Positions 52,597 through 62,563 are shown, counted from the first letter of the stretch. The stretch: 64,000 bases of DNA from Planctomycetota bacterium (GCA_016709145.1 JADJEK010000001.1:434001-498000); one strand, 5' to 3'. The notes: generated by a model from the sequence alone, not told the origin. A program made the numbers and translations.

Positions 52597-53820
52597 ATGA
52601 AGCCGCTGACCGTCTGCTCTCTCGCGTTGTTGCTGACGTCCGCCGCATCCGCGGCCGTGATCAAGGTCCCACAGGACCACGCGACGATCTCGCTCGCCGT
52701 TGCTGCCGCCTCCGCAGGCGACACCATCCTGGTGAAGTCCGGCGTCTACGAAGAGAACGTCACGATCGGCGCCGGGTTGATCGGTTTGAAGATCCAAGGG
52801 CTCGGCCAAGTCATCGTCGACGCGCGGCCCAGTGGCTCCACCGGTACAGGCCCGGGCATCGAAATCCAAGCCGACAACGTCACGTTGCAGAACCTTATGA
52901 TCCGCCACGCGAAGGGTGTGAACCCGCACGGCGTGCGCTCGTCGTCGCCCGGCACCGTCTTGAATGGCGTCCGCGTGCAGCACGCCGACGGCGCCGGCAT
53001 CGCAGTGTTCGGCGACGACGCGTTCCTCAACAAGTGCGAGGTCGTCGATTCCGGCGGTGGCATCACCATCGCGGGCAACGGCGCGGAGGTCGTGAAGGCG
53101 CTGGTCCATCGCGATTCGGCGGACGGCATCACGATCACCGGCGACGACGCAAAGGTCACGAAGTGCACCGTGCGTGCGGTCGAAGGGCCGGGAATCACCG
53201 TGGTCGGCGCGAACGCGACGATCCAGACCAACGAGGTCCGTCGCGTCGTCGACGCGGTCGTGCTGAGTGGCACGGGCGGCCTGATCACCAAGAACATCGT
53301 CGACGCGTGCAGCGGCACTGGGATCTCGATCGGCAATGCGGCCGCGGGCTCGATCGCGAAGAACTCGGTGACCGACATGCGACAGGCGTGCCTGCTCGTG
53401 GAGTCGAATGCAACCGGACTCACGATCGACAAGAACGACCTGCGCCGCACTGGCTCGAACTACGCCGCCGCCGTGATCATGGAGGGGGACGGCAACACGA
53501 TGACGAACACGCTCGTGCGGCAGTGCGCCGGTGACGGCATCCTCGTTTCGGGCGACAACAACACGTTCTTCAAGGTCACGAGCAGTGAGCACGGCGAGGA
53601 CGGCATCCAGTTCACCGGAGCGGGCAACAGCGCCGACAAGTGCGTGTTCCGCAAGAACCAGGGTGAGGGCGCGCAGTGCGACGGCGCGAACAATGCGCTG
53701 ACGAAGTCGATCGCGAAGCTGAACCGCATCGACGTCGCGGCATCGGTGCCGTTCGCGACGTTCAACCTGAACGCGTTCACGACCGGCGGCAACGCGACCG
53801 CACCCGAGATCGACGACTGA
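52597..53820 (+). CDS. NosD-like exported parallel beta-helix protein, paralogue 4
   Basis: This 407-residue protein has AAGGA seven bases before the ATG and a signal peptide (VCSLALLLTSAASAA). The entry is KVPQDHATISLAVAAASAGD. Rungs include GITIAGNGAEVVKALVHRD, GITITGDDAKVTKCTVRAV, GILVSGDNNTFFKVTSSEH and EDGIQFTGAGNSADKCVF. The last part (FNLNAFTTGGNATAPEIDD) is the shared terminal form. It is followed 23 bases later by the 19-unit repeat array, so that array lies in its 3' untranslated region if transcription continues. Like its neighbours it lacks a recognisable active site. Confidence 0.85.
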   Translation: MKPLTVCSLALLLTSAASAAVIKVPQDHATISLAVAAASAGDTILVKSGVYEENVTIGAGLIGLKIQGLGQVIVDARPSGSTGTGPGIEIQADNVTLQNLMIRHAKGVNPHGVRSSSPGTVLNGVRVQHADGAGIAVFGDDAFLNKCEVVDSGGGITIAGNGAEVVKALVHRDSADGITITGDDAKVTKCTVRAVEGPGITVVGANATIQTNEVRRVVDAVVLSGTGGLITKNIVDACSGTGISIGNAAAGSIAKNSVTDMRQACLLVESNATGLTIDKNDLRRTGSNYAAAVIMEGDGNTMTNTLVRQCAGDGILVSGDNNTFFKVTSSEHGEDGIQFTGAGNSADKCVFRKNQGEGAQCDGANNALTKSIAKLNRIDVAASVPFATFNLNAFTTGGNATAPEIDD

Positions 53821-53843
53821 CGGCACACCGTGGGTTCGAGCCC

Positions 53844-54077
53844 GGGTGCTGGCCCGGGTGACGGCCCGGGTGACGGCCCGGGTGCTGGCCCGGGTGCTGG
53901 CCCGGGTGCTGGCCCGGGTGCTGGCCCGGGTGACGGCCCGGGTGCTGGCCCGGGTGACGGCCCGGGTGACGGCCCGGGTGACGGCCCGGGTGCTGGCCCG
54001 GGTGCTGGCCCGGGTGACGGCCCGGGTGACGGCCCGGGTGCTGGCCCGGGTGACGGCCCGGGTGACGGCCCGGGTGA
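53844..54077. repeat. 19-unit 12-base array built from two unit variants
   Basis: Nineteen full units of GGGTGNNGGCCC are present, where NN is only CT or AC, followed by a half unit. In order the units are C A A C C C C A C A A A C C A A C A A (C for CT, A for AC). No other substitutions occur, so every difference lies at the same two bases of the unit. Each unit junction creates GGCCCGGG, a self-complementary site. The array begins 23 bases after a NosD-like gene. Confidence 0.95.
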
Positions 54078-54138
54078 GCCGTGGCGGCGGTCCTCGTCGC
54101 GAGCGCAGCTCTGCGTACTCTCCACGTCACGTCCTGGA

Positions 54139-54182
54139 CGCGAACGCCTCATGCACCGTCGTCGGCGCATGAGGCGTTCGCG
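54139..54182. terminator. Perfect 16-base-pair hairpin
   Basis: CGCGAACGCCTCATGC pairs without mismatch with GCATGAGGCGTTCGCG across a 12-base loop. It lies between the repeat array and the convergent FG-GAP remnant. It could end transcripts from the NosD-like cluster, but it has no T tract. Confidence 0.6.
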
Positions 54183-54197
54183 TTGCAGCCGCTCTCG

Positions 54198-54683
54198 TCA
54201 CGGCAGCGTGAGCGTCGAACGTCCAGTCGCCGCGAGATTCGGACTCGCCGAGTTCTGCCAGCCAGTCGATTGCAGATGCAAAGTCACCGGCATGCTGAAA
54301 CTCGGGAGGTGAGCGCTCAGCGAGTCGTGGTCCCCGGTCTTCGGGAGCGGAACCACGATCGCCGGCAGGCCGATCGTCAGCGCGCACGATCCGGGCAGAG
54401 GGATCGACCCCGTGATCGCGGACACGAAGAGCAGCGGATCACCCATGCCGTAGGCGTCGATTCGAATGGTCCCGCTCGACTCCAGACAGCCGCTGATGAC
54501 AAGCGCTGGGCGCGACACCGGCGAACCGCTGACCGAGCAACCATCTGCTTGCGCCGCCTGCAGCAACGAGCCTGCGCTCGCACGCACGAAGCGCAATCGA
54601 CCGCTCGTGGACGGCGCGAACGGCTGGTTCTGCGACAGGATCGCGACTTCCGCCGCTCCGTCCCCATCCAGATCCGAGGCGCT
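54198..54683 (-). pseudogene. C-terminal remnant of an FG-GAP protein
   Basis: The minus strand reads SDLDGDGAAEVAILSQNQPF (one FG-GAP blade), then a terminal beta domain with two Cys and IDAYGMGDPLLFVSAITGSIPLPGS, ending at 54198. This is the tail type found in the intact FG-GAP protein at 37745. A stop codon at 54684-54686 closes the frame just before the blade, and no signal peptide or other blades remain. The 5' part of the gene has been lost. Confidence 0.7.
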
Positions 54684-54844
54684 TCATGCGGGGCGATTGG
54701 ACCTCAACCCCTGCCGTCCGCGATCTCGCAGAAGCTTGTCCGTGTTGGCGCGAGCTAGCTCGTCGGCCCACAACCCACGAAACGACATGATCTTGGAGAA
54801 TTCGGCCCCCCGGTGCTGCGACAGAAAGACCAGTCCAGAACACG

Positions 54845-54871
54845 AGCATCACGCCATCATGATGCTATGAT
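54845..54871 (+). promoter_or_regulatory. Candidate operator overlapping an extended -10 promoter
   Basis: AGCATCA-N8-TGATGCT (54845-54866) is a perfect dyad containing the inner palindrome CATCATGATG. TGCTATGAT (54863-54871) has the form of an extended -10 (TGNTATAAT-like), and the dyad covers its upstream half. Transcription would begin near 54878, only a few bases before the ATG at 54881, so the message may be nearly leaderless. The place fits autoregulation by the ArsR-type protein encoded downstream. Confidence 0.55.
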
Positions 54872-54880
54872 CTGCGCGCC

Positions 54881-55864
54881 ATGCCGACCGCCGACGTCAC
54901 CCTGAACGACGTACTGAAGCTCCTCGCCGAGCCCGTACGTCTGCGCGTCCTCGCGCTGCTCGAGCGCGCGGAGCTGTCGGTCGGCGAACTCGCTCAAGCG
55001 CTCGGGATGGCGCAGTCGCGCGTCAGCAACCATCTGCGTCTGCTGCGCGACGCCGACCTGCTCCTCGAGCGGCACGTCGGCGCGTCGACGTTCCTGCGCG
55101 TGTCCGACGCGCGCGATGGCGACGCATCGAGTCACCACCGCATCTGGGCTGCGTTGAAGTCCGAGCTCGCGCAATCGCCCGAACATACCGCCGACCTCGC
55201 TCGTCTCGAACGCGTGCTCGCCGCGCGGCGCACGAAGGACGGCGACTTCTTCGATCGCGTCGCGACCGAGTGGGACAAGATCGCCGGCGACTTCGCGACG
55301 GGTGAAGCGCGTCAACGTCTGCTCTCGCACCTGTTGCCGCGCGAATTCGTCGTCGCCGACCTCGGCTGCGGCACCGGCTACATCGCGGATGCGCTGCTCG
55401 GCCAATGCTCGAAGCTGATCTGCGTCGATCGATCCGAAGCGATGCTCGAACAAGCGTCGAAACGCCTCACGCGCGCCGGACACACGGCGCTCGAGATGCG
55501 CCGCGGCGAACTGGACGCGTTGCCGCTCGCCGACGGCGAAGTCGACGGCGTGCTGTGCGGCATGGTGCTCCACCACCTCGCGAACCCCGACGCTGCCGTG
55601 CGCGAGATGCATCGCATCCTCAAGGCGGGTGGCTCCGCGGCCGTGCTCGAACTCGCCCCGCACAAAGAAGGCTGGATGCGCGAAGCGCTCGGCGACCGCC
55701 ATCTCGGACTCGAAGCGAAGGACGTCCTCACCGCATTCACGCGAGCTGGGTTCGTCGACGTCGCGCTCGACCCGCTCAGCGATCAATACTGCCCGCGAAC
55801 GCCCGATGGCGACGAGTGTTCACTCGCGCTGTACATCGTGCGCGGGCGCAAGAAGTCTCCGTAG
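54881..55864 (+). CDS. ArsR-type regulator fused to a SAM methyltransferase (SahR-like)
   Basis: This 327-residue protein combines an ArsR/SmtB winged helix (about residues 8-90: LLAEPVRLRVLALLERAELS, LAQALGMAQSRVSNHLRLL with recognition helix near 45-60) and a class I methyltransferase fold (about 115-320: VADLGCGTGYIADALL, the acidic CVDRSEAMLEQASKRL, VLCGMVLHHLANPD, AVLELAPHK). The usual metal-binding Cys of ArsR is absent from the helix. It lies 52 bases upstream of ahcY. In proteobacteria, ArsR-type SahR senses S-adenosylhomocysteine and controls ahcY and methionine genes. By this context the fused domain probably senses SAM or SAH, although true methyl transfer is not excluded. Confidence 0.88.
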   Translation: MPTADVTLNDVLKLLAEPVRLRVLALLERAELSVGELAQALGMAQSRVSNHLRLLRDADLLLERHVGASTFLRVSDARDGDASSHHRIWAALKSELAQSPEHTADLARLERVLAARRTKDGDFFDRVATEWDKIAGDFATGEARQRLLSHLLPREFVVADLGCGTGYIADALLGQCSKLICVDRSEAMLEQASKRLTRAGHTALEMRRGELDALPLADGEVDGVLCGMVLHHLANPDAAVREMHRILKAGGSAAVLELAPHKEGWMREALGDRHLGLEAKDVLTAFTRAGFVDVALDPLSDQYCPRTPDGDECSLALYIVRGRKKSP

Positions 55865-55916
55865 TTCGTTCCCATAACCGTTCCGTTCCAACCAACGAAG
55901 GACCGTGGAGTTTCCG

Positions 55917-57398
<1,482 letters not shown>

Positions 57399-57430
57399 GA
57401 GAACGGGATCGAACCGAAGGCTCGGACATT

Positions 57431-57479
57431 GGGGACTGTCCCCTTTGGACCCCTCGGTTCGCGATGGGGTCTGTCCCCA
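57431..57479. repeat. REP-like GGGGACNGTCCCC half-palindromes
   Basis: GGGGACTGTCCCCTTT at 57431-57446 and GGGGTCTGTCCCC at about 57466-57478 belong to the same family as the cluster at 31055. Each is a near-perfect palindrome around one central base. They sit directly after ahcY. Confidence 0.65.
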
Positions 57480-57513
57480 TCGGTAGTTCCATGGTTCACA
57501 CGGCGTAGGCGCG

Positions 57514-57550
57514 AACGGCGCGGCGGAGGCGACTCCGCCGCGCCGTTTTC
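57514..57550 (+). terminator. Strong terminator hairpin after ahcY
   Basis: AACGGCGCGGCGGA pairs perfectly with TCCGCCGCGCCGTT around a six-base loop and is followed by TTTC. This is the best rho-independent style terminator in the window and would end the ArsR-methyltransferase/ahcY message. Confidence 0.75.
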
Positions 57551-57718
57551 GTTGCTCGAAGGGCGCACCCTCGGCACGAACTGCACCGGAAGCGCGCCGA
57601 CGAACGGCCCGATCGACGTCGCGAGCACGACCGCGTTCGCGATCTTCACGGGCAACGTGTGCACGACGGACGGAACCTCGACGACCCCTGAGATCTCGAA
57701 CTGAAGGGTCACTGGACG

Positions 57719-59368
57719 TCACTTGACGTCGACTTGCTCGGCTTGCGCTTCCGCCTCGTCGGCGAGTTGCTGCGCATGTTCGACGTCACGAACCGGCGAG
57801 GGACGGGCCCAGACTTCCCAGAACTCGCGCCGCCACCACGGCGCGACGTCGAGATCGGTGAACTCGCCGTGCTTCTGCGGGCCACGCGGTTCTTCCGAGT
57901 AGCCGAACGCGTGGACCTGCACGCGCCCGCGCACGCCGGCCGGGAACTCGTGCAGCGCGAGCATGAGCTGGATGAACGAACCGGCGCGACGTTCGCGACC
58001 GTCGGTCGGGTGCGAGAGGAACTGATCGATCCAATCGATCAGCGATCCACGCGGAGCCAGTTCGAACGCGTTCGATTCGTTGACCTCGGCGCGTGGGTGG
58101 AGCACGAGCACGTGCACGCGCGCGTCTTCCGCCAGTTCGAGATACGGCGTGATCGTGTCGACGAGATCCGCGACGGAGCACGCCGGCGCCATGTAGACGA
58201 GGTCGTCGAACAGCGGTGACGCGGGTTTTGCCCGGTCGGCCGAGAGCAAGCGTCGCGTATCGCGGCGCACGAGCTCGTTCAACACGATCGCGCCCATGCT
58301 GTGACCGCACGCGATGATGCGTGGCGGCGAGCCGCCGTCGGGCGGGGTCCATCGCGCGCGGCGCGCCACGGCTTCGTCGAACAGCCACGCGAGCCGCGCG
58401 GCCTCGAGCATCGTGCCGACCGTCGTCGGTCCGTTGTTCGTGCTCGCGACTTCGTGTGGATGCAACGCGTTCGTCGCCCCGATACCGCCCGCGAGATAGC
58501 GCTCTTCCTCGGCGAACAGCAGGTGTGTCCGGCGCAGCATCATCTCCCACGCCGGCGTGCCGAAGCCCTCGACGAGCAGTCCCGTCACGATCTTGATCGG
58601 CGCGGTCACGACCCACGTCGACAGGCTCCAGGCCTGCTCGCCGAACGAGCGGCAATCGGAGCCCACCTTGATCGGGAACGTCGCGATCTCCGGCGCCGCG
58701 GCGGTCGGATCGTTCCGCTCCGACGACGGTCGGAGTGCCTTGCCGAACTCGCCGAGTGCGGCCTTCGCCGTCGACTGCGCGGCAGTTTGCTCGTCGGTCC
58801 ACGTGAACGGCAGACTCGCCCACATCGATTCCGCCAGTCGCCCGAGTGCGAGCGGCGCGCGCGCCAAGGTGCGAGCGGCGTCCGACAGCAGCACGACCGG
58901 GAACCACGGCACTCCAGCCCAGCCTTCGTCGCGCCCTTGCCGCACGAAGAACAGGTGTTCGAAGTACGAGCTGATCAGCGAGGACTGCCAATTGATGAAG
59001 ATCGGGTAGTAGCCGTCGCCGAGCATCAGCGGCCGCAGCTCCCGCGCTCGCTCGATCGAGCCGGACTGCGTGTTCAGTCCGCCGTGGATGAACACGAACA
59101 AGTCCTTCGGCCCGTTCGTCGTGAACTCGGTCGCAACCGAGTCGAACACGTCGCCGACGTGGTGCTTGAACTCGTCGTCCCCCATCGCGCGGTACGGCAA
59201 CAGCCAGTCGCAGGCGTTGTCGAGCGGGTCGACCGGTTGCCCGCTGCCGTCGAACATCACGACGTGACGTTTGAAGTGGACGTCGGCGTCGTCGCACTTC
59301 GATGCGCAACCGCACGCGAGTGCGGCCGCGAGAAGTCCACCGATCACTCCCCCAGCGCCGAACTTCAT
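57719..59368 (-). CDS. Lipoprotein alpha/beta hydrolase
   Basis: This 549-residue protein starts at an ATG with GGGGAG seven bases before it. Its leader ends in LAAALACGC, so the first Cys of ALAC is a plausible lipobox and the protein is probably membrane-bound. The fold is alpha/beta hydrolase: FVFIHGGLNTQSG (about residue 95) supplies the oxyanion strand, and the nucleophile is Ser 357 in IIACGHSMGAIVLNEL. Likely acid and His residues are in the C-terminal third (VLVLHPRAE, HAFGYSEE). About 200 residues between the oxyanion region and the nucleophile are inserted, with several amphipathic helices. The substrate is unknown. It might be a lipase or esterase. The ATG is chosen over upstream in-frame starts, which lack a leader. 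Confidence 0.82.
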   Translation of the reverse strand: MKFGAGGVIGGLLAAALACGCASKCDDADVHFKRHVVMFDGSGQPVDPLDNACDWLLPYRAMGDDEFKHHVGDVFDSVATEFTTNGPKDLFVFIHGGLNTQSGSIERARELRPLMLGDGYYPIFINWQSSLISSYFEHLFFVRQGRDEGWAGVPWFPVVLLSDAARTLARAPLALGRLAESMWASLPFTWTDEQTAAQSTAKAALGEFGKALRPSSERNDPTAAAPEIATFPIKVGSDCRSFGEQAWSLSTWVVTAPIKIVTGLLVEGFGTPAWEMMLRRTHLLFAEEERYLAGGIGATNALHPHEVASTNNGPTTVGTMLEAARLAWLFDEAVARRARWTPPDGGSPPRIIACGHSMGAIVLNELVRRDTRRLLSADRAKPASPLFDDLVYMAPACSVADLVDTITPYLELAEDARVHVLVLHPRAEVNESNAFELAPRGSLIDWIDQFLSHPTDGRERRAGSFIQLMLALHEFPAGVRGRVQVHAFGYSEEPRGPQKHGEFTDLDVAPWWRREFWEVWARPSPVRDVEHAQQLADEAEAQAEQVDVK

Positions 59369-59440
59369 GGTCGATCTCCCCGAAGCGACGCCCCAGCGTA
59401 GTTCCCGGAACTTCGCACGCAACCGGGCCGTCGAAGCGCC

Positions 59441-61126
59441 ATGCGCTCCATCGATTCCCTCACCCGCGTCGCATCCCTTCTGTTCGCGCTCTGCGCTTCG
59501 GCTCACGCGACGACGTACTACGTCTCCGCGTCCGGTTCCGATGCTGCCGCTGGAACATCGTCCGGGGTCGCGTGGAAGACGCTGCAACACGCGGCGAACG
59601 TCGTCCAAGCTGGAGACACCGTGATCGTGTTGCCGGGCACGTACGCCGGCTTCAACTTGTTCACGTCGGGAGCACCTGGCGCACCGATCACGTTCACCGC
59701 CAACTCCGGTGGTTCGACACCTAACTCGAACGTCGTCGTGAACACGAACAACACGTTCACGGGCAAGGATCGCATCAACCTCGAAGGCGCGTCCCACGTC
59801 GTGATCGAAGGCTTCACGGTGCTCGGCACCGGCGATCCCGCGACGAACCGGACCGGGATCCGCACCGTCCTAGCGTCGCACGTCACGATCCGAGCGAACC
59901 GCGCCGATCTGTGCGGACGCTGGGGCATCCTGACCGGATTCGTCGACGACGTCGTGATCGAGGACAACGAGTGCTCGCGCTCCGCGGCCGAGCACGGCAT
60001 CTACGTCAGCAACAGCGGTGACCGCCCGATCGTTCGGCGCAATCTCATCTGGGGCAACCACTCGAACGGGCTGCACATGAACGGCGACGTCACGCTCGGC
60101 GGGGACGGCGTCATCAGCGACGCGCTGGTCGAGCGCAACGTGATCTACGAGAACGGCAACGGCAATCCCGCGTTCGGTGCACCCGGTGGCTCGGCGATCA
60201 ACTGCGACGGCGTGCAGAACGCGACGATTCGGAACAACCTGCTCTACCTGAACCACAAGAGCGGCATCTCGCTGTACCGCATCGACGGTGGCGCACCGTC
60301 GAGCGGCAATCGCGTCGTCAACAACACGGTGCGCAATGCGTCGGACGCGCGCTGGGCTCTCAACATTCAGGACGCGAGTTCGGGCAACGTCGTCGTGAAC
60401 AACGTCCTGTTGAACGACCACTCGTTCCGCGGCGCGGTCGACATCGGCTCGAGCTGTTTGCCCGGGATGATCGCGAACCACAATGCCGTGAAGGACACGT
60501 TCTCGATCGACGGCTCCGTGATGACGCTCGCGCAGTGGAAGGCGACGACCGGACTCGACGCGGCGTCGTTCGTGTCGAGCGTCGGCGCTCTGTTCGTGAA
60601 TCCGAGCGCGGGCGACTACCAACTGAAGTCCGGCGCGCCCGCGATCGACAAGGGCCAGAGTGCGTTCGCTCCGAGCGACGACTTGCTCGGCAAGCACCGC
60701 CCCGCCGGACTCGGATTCGACATCGGTTCGTACGAGTTCGGCGCGTGCTTCGGAACCACGGCATCCATCGGCACGGGGATCGCCGGACAGGGCGGCCTCG
60801 CTCCGAAACTCGGCGCATCCGGCTGCCCCGACGCCGGAGCGAGCTTCGCGCTGAACGTGAGCCAGGGCGCGCAGAACGCCGCCGGCGTGCTCTTCGTCGG
60901 GACGCAGGCCGCTTCGATCCCCGCGTTCGGCGGCACGCTCTACCTCGTTCCGACGGTGCAGGTAGCCCACGCGCTCGACGCGTCAGGAGCCTGGTCCGTG
61001 GCGACGACGATTCCGTCGATCGCCGGACTGGCCGGTCAGATCGCGCGAGTGCAGGGCTTCTACGCCGATGCCGCTGCCGCTGCCGGTGTCTCGGCCACGG
61101 CGGCGATCGAGATCACCTTCGGTTGA
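59441..61126 (+). CDS. Exported polysaccharide lyase-like beta-helix protein
   Basis: This 561-residue protein starts with a signal peptide (VASLLFALCASAHA) and YYVSASGSDAAAGTSSGVAW, the entry typical of pectate lyase-like Pel9/PL9 and related beta-helix proteins, followed by KTLQHAANVVQAGDTVIVLPGTY. Rungs include VVIEGFTVLGTG, HVTIRANRADLCG, GIYVSNSGDRPIVRRNLIWG and ATIRNNLLYLN. The entry into the C-terminal domain is GLGFDIGSYEFGACFG, common for this group. The last 130 residues are a beta domain with paired Cys. Lyase activity is possible but no catalytic Lys/Arg could be fixed. It starts 72 bases after the divergent lipoprotein gene and precedes NosD-like paralogue 5. Confidence 0.85.
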   Translation: MRSIDSLTRVASLLFALCASAHATTYYVSASGSDAAAGTSSGVAWKTLQHAANVVQAGDTVIVLPGTYAGFNLFTSGAPGAPITFTANSGGSTPNSNVVVNTNNTFTGKDRINLEGASHVVIEGFTVLGTGDPATNRTGIRTVLASHVTIRANRADLCGRWGILTGFVDDVVIEDNECSRSAAEHGIYVSNSGDRPIVRRNLIWGNHSNGLHMNGDVTLGGDGVISDALVERNVIYENGNGNPAFGAPGGSAINCDGVQNATIRNNLLYLNHKSGISLYRIDGGAPSSGNRVVNNTVRNASDARWALNIQDASSGNVVVNNVLLNDHSFRGAVDIGSSCLPGMIANHNAVKDTFSIDGSVMTLAQWKATTGLDAASFVSSVGALFVNPSAGDYQLKSGAPAIDKGQSAFAPSDDLLGKHRPAGLGFDIGSYEFGACFGTTASIGTGIAGQGGLAPKLGASGCPDAGASFALNVSQGAQNAAGVLFVGTQAASIPAFGGTLYLVPTVQVAHALDASGAWSVATTIPSIAGLAGQIARVQGFYADAAAAAGVSATAAIEITFG

Positions 61127-61212
61127 TGGGGCGAACGAGCCGATCTTCGGAATCGCGTCCAACCGTGGACGCGGTTTCGATCCATCGTGCTCGTCCCGGA
61201 GGGAATTCGCCC

Positions 61213-62481
61213 GTGCACTCCACGCTGTACCTCTCACTCCTCGCGCTGCTGTCCGTCGCTGTCCAAGCGAACGCGGCGACGATCACCGTCCCGACTCAAC
61301 AAGCATCGATCCAAGCGGCCGTGAACGCCGCGGCCGCGGGCGACACGATCGTCGTGAAGCCCGGCACGTACGAGGAGAACGTCACGATTCCGACCGGCCT
61401 CGACGGCTTGACGGTGAAAGCGGTCGGCGGCGCCGGCAAGGTCATCCTCGACTGTCGACCGAGCGGCGCGACGGACACCGGCGGTGGCTTCCTGGTGAGT
61501 TCGTCGAACGTCACGATCCAGGGCTTCGTGATCCGTCACGCGAAGGGCGGCTCGAGCGCGACCGGAGTCTTCACGCCGATCCCGGTGAGCGGACTCACGT
61601 TGCGCAAACTCGTGATCGAACACGCCGACGGAGCGGCCATCCAGGTCGCAGGCGCCGACGCCACGATCGACTCGTGCGTCGCGATCGGGTGTGACGGCGG
61701 CATCCGGATCGCCGGCAGCGGTGGTCTCATCACGAAGTGCACCGTGCGCCAAGACGGTGAGCGCGGCATCGACATCAACGGGGACGACGGCACGGTGTCG
61801 AAGTGTGTCGTGGTCACCATCGAGGACGGCAGCGGCATCAGCATCAACGGCTTGAACGGCGTCATCGAGAAGAACGTCGTCGACGGAGCCGATGCCGCCG
61901 CGATCCTCATCAGCGGCAACAACCCGACGGTCCGCGGCAACAAGATCCTGCGCCAGTGCGACGACGACTGCGGGATCGAGGTGAGCGGCGCCAGTGTCGG
62001 CGTGATCGAGAAGAACCTGGTGCGCAATACGTACGAGGATGGCATCGAGATCCAGGCGACCGCGTCGGGCTTGACGATCTCCAAGAACACGATCATCGGG
62101 TGCGGCACCGAGGACGAGCCGGGGATCCAGCTCGACGGCAACAACTGCGTCGTCGCGAACAACGTCATCAAGGGCGCCTATGCCGATGGCATCAACGTCG
62201 GCGGCGACGGCAACAGCTTGGTCGACAACACGATCGTCGATTGCTTCGAGGACGGCATCGACATCCGCATCGGCGCCGACGGCACCACGGTCTCCGGCAA
62301 CAAGTGCCTGAAGAACCGCGGCGAGGGGTTCGAGAACAACGGCGCGAACACGACGCTTACCGGCAACACGATGAAGAACAACCGCATCGACTTCGCCGAT
62401 GACGGCACGTTCGCGACCACGCCGTCGGGCAACTCGTTCACGACCGGAGGCGTCGGCACGGCGCCCGAGATCGACGACTGA
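61213..62481 (+). CDS. NosD-like exported parallel beta-helix protein, paralogue 5
   Basis: This 422-residue protein starts at a GTG with GGAGGG nine bases upstream and a signal peptide (LYLSLLALLSVAVQANAA). The entry is TVPTQQASIQAAVNAAAAGD followed by VVKPGTYEENVTIPTGLDG. Rungs are regular and acidic at the turns (GIDINGDDGTVSKCVVV, GIEVSGASVGVIEKNLVRN, DGINVGGDGNSLVDNTIVD, EDGIDIRIGADGTTVSGNK). The C-terminus is SGNSFTTGGVGTAPEIDD. Acidic turn residues and stacked Asn are compatible with calcium or sugar contact; this is inference. It is closest to paralogue 4 by its C-terminus. Confidence 0.85.
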   Translation: MHSTLYLSLLALLSVAVQANAATITVPTQQASIQAAVNAAAAGDTIVVKPGTYEENVTIPTGLDGLTVKAVGGAGKVILDCRPSGATDTGGGFLVSSSNVTIQGFVIRHAKGGSSATGVFTPIPVSGLTLRKLVIEHADGAAIQVAGADATIDSCVAIGCDGGIRIAGSGGLITKCTVRQDGERGIDINGDDGTVSKCVVVTIEDGSGISINGLNGVIEKNVVDGADAAAILISGNNPTVRGNKILRQCDDDCGIEVSGASVGVIEKNLVRNTYEDGIEIQATASGLTISKNTIIGCGTEDEPGIQLDGNNCVVANNVIKGAYADGINVGGDGNSLVDNTIVDCFEDGIDIRIGADGTTVSGNKCLKNRGEGFENNGANTTLTGNTMKNNRIDFADDGTFATTPSGNSFTTGGVGTAPEIDD

Positions 62482-62521
62482 TCGAGTCCGGAACTCGCAC
62501 TCGATTCGGTGAGGCTGCGAA

Positions 62522-62563
62522 ACGAAGAGGCCGCGACTCGACGTCGAGTCGCGGCCTCTTCGT
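62522..62563. terminator. 42-base perfect palindrome between convergent genes
   Basis: ACGAAGAGGCCGCGACTCGA plus one base pairs without any mismatch with its own reverse complement, with no loop bases left over. It stands midway between the NosD-like gene ending at 62481 and the convergent GAF gene ending at 62596, as expected for a bidirectional terminator. Confidence 0.75.

Larger units (their letters stand above)
53821..54880. other. 1.06-kb region without an intact gene
   Basis: From left to right it holds the two-variant 12-base repeat array (53844-54077), a strong hairpin (54139-54182), the minus-strand remnant of an FG-GAP protein (54198-54683), about 160 bases with nothing recognised, and the dyad with extended -10 before the ArsR-methyltransferase gene. 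The long open frames over the array arise because its unit has no stop codon in any frame. Confidence 0.75.
57399..57718. other. 320-base gap with REP-like palindrome and terminator
   Basis: The first part holds GGGGACTGTCCCC and GGGGTCTGTCCCC palindromes (57431-57479), then a strong GC hairpin (57514-57550). The rest up to the convergent lipoprotein gene has a minus-strand frame that begins with TLQFEISGVVEVPSVVHTLP, somewhat protein-like but with no start signal or partner. Its status is left open. Confidence 0.6.

Noticed and set aside
53830..54312. Open frames coding Gly-Pro-Gly-Asp or Ala-Arg-Val repeats across the array
   Set aside because: They exist only because the 12-base unit lacks stops in all frames. 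There is no start signal or conserved flank.
54857..55786. Minus-strand open frame opposite the ArsR-methyltransferase gene
   Set aside because: Arg/Glu-rich shadow of a gene with clear helix-turn-helix and methyltransferase motifs.
55865..55916. SAH riboswitch before ahcY
   Set aside because: Only 52 bases separate the two genes and no pseudoknot-like pairing was seen. Regulation by the upstream ArsR-type protein is more plausible.
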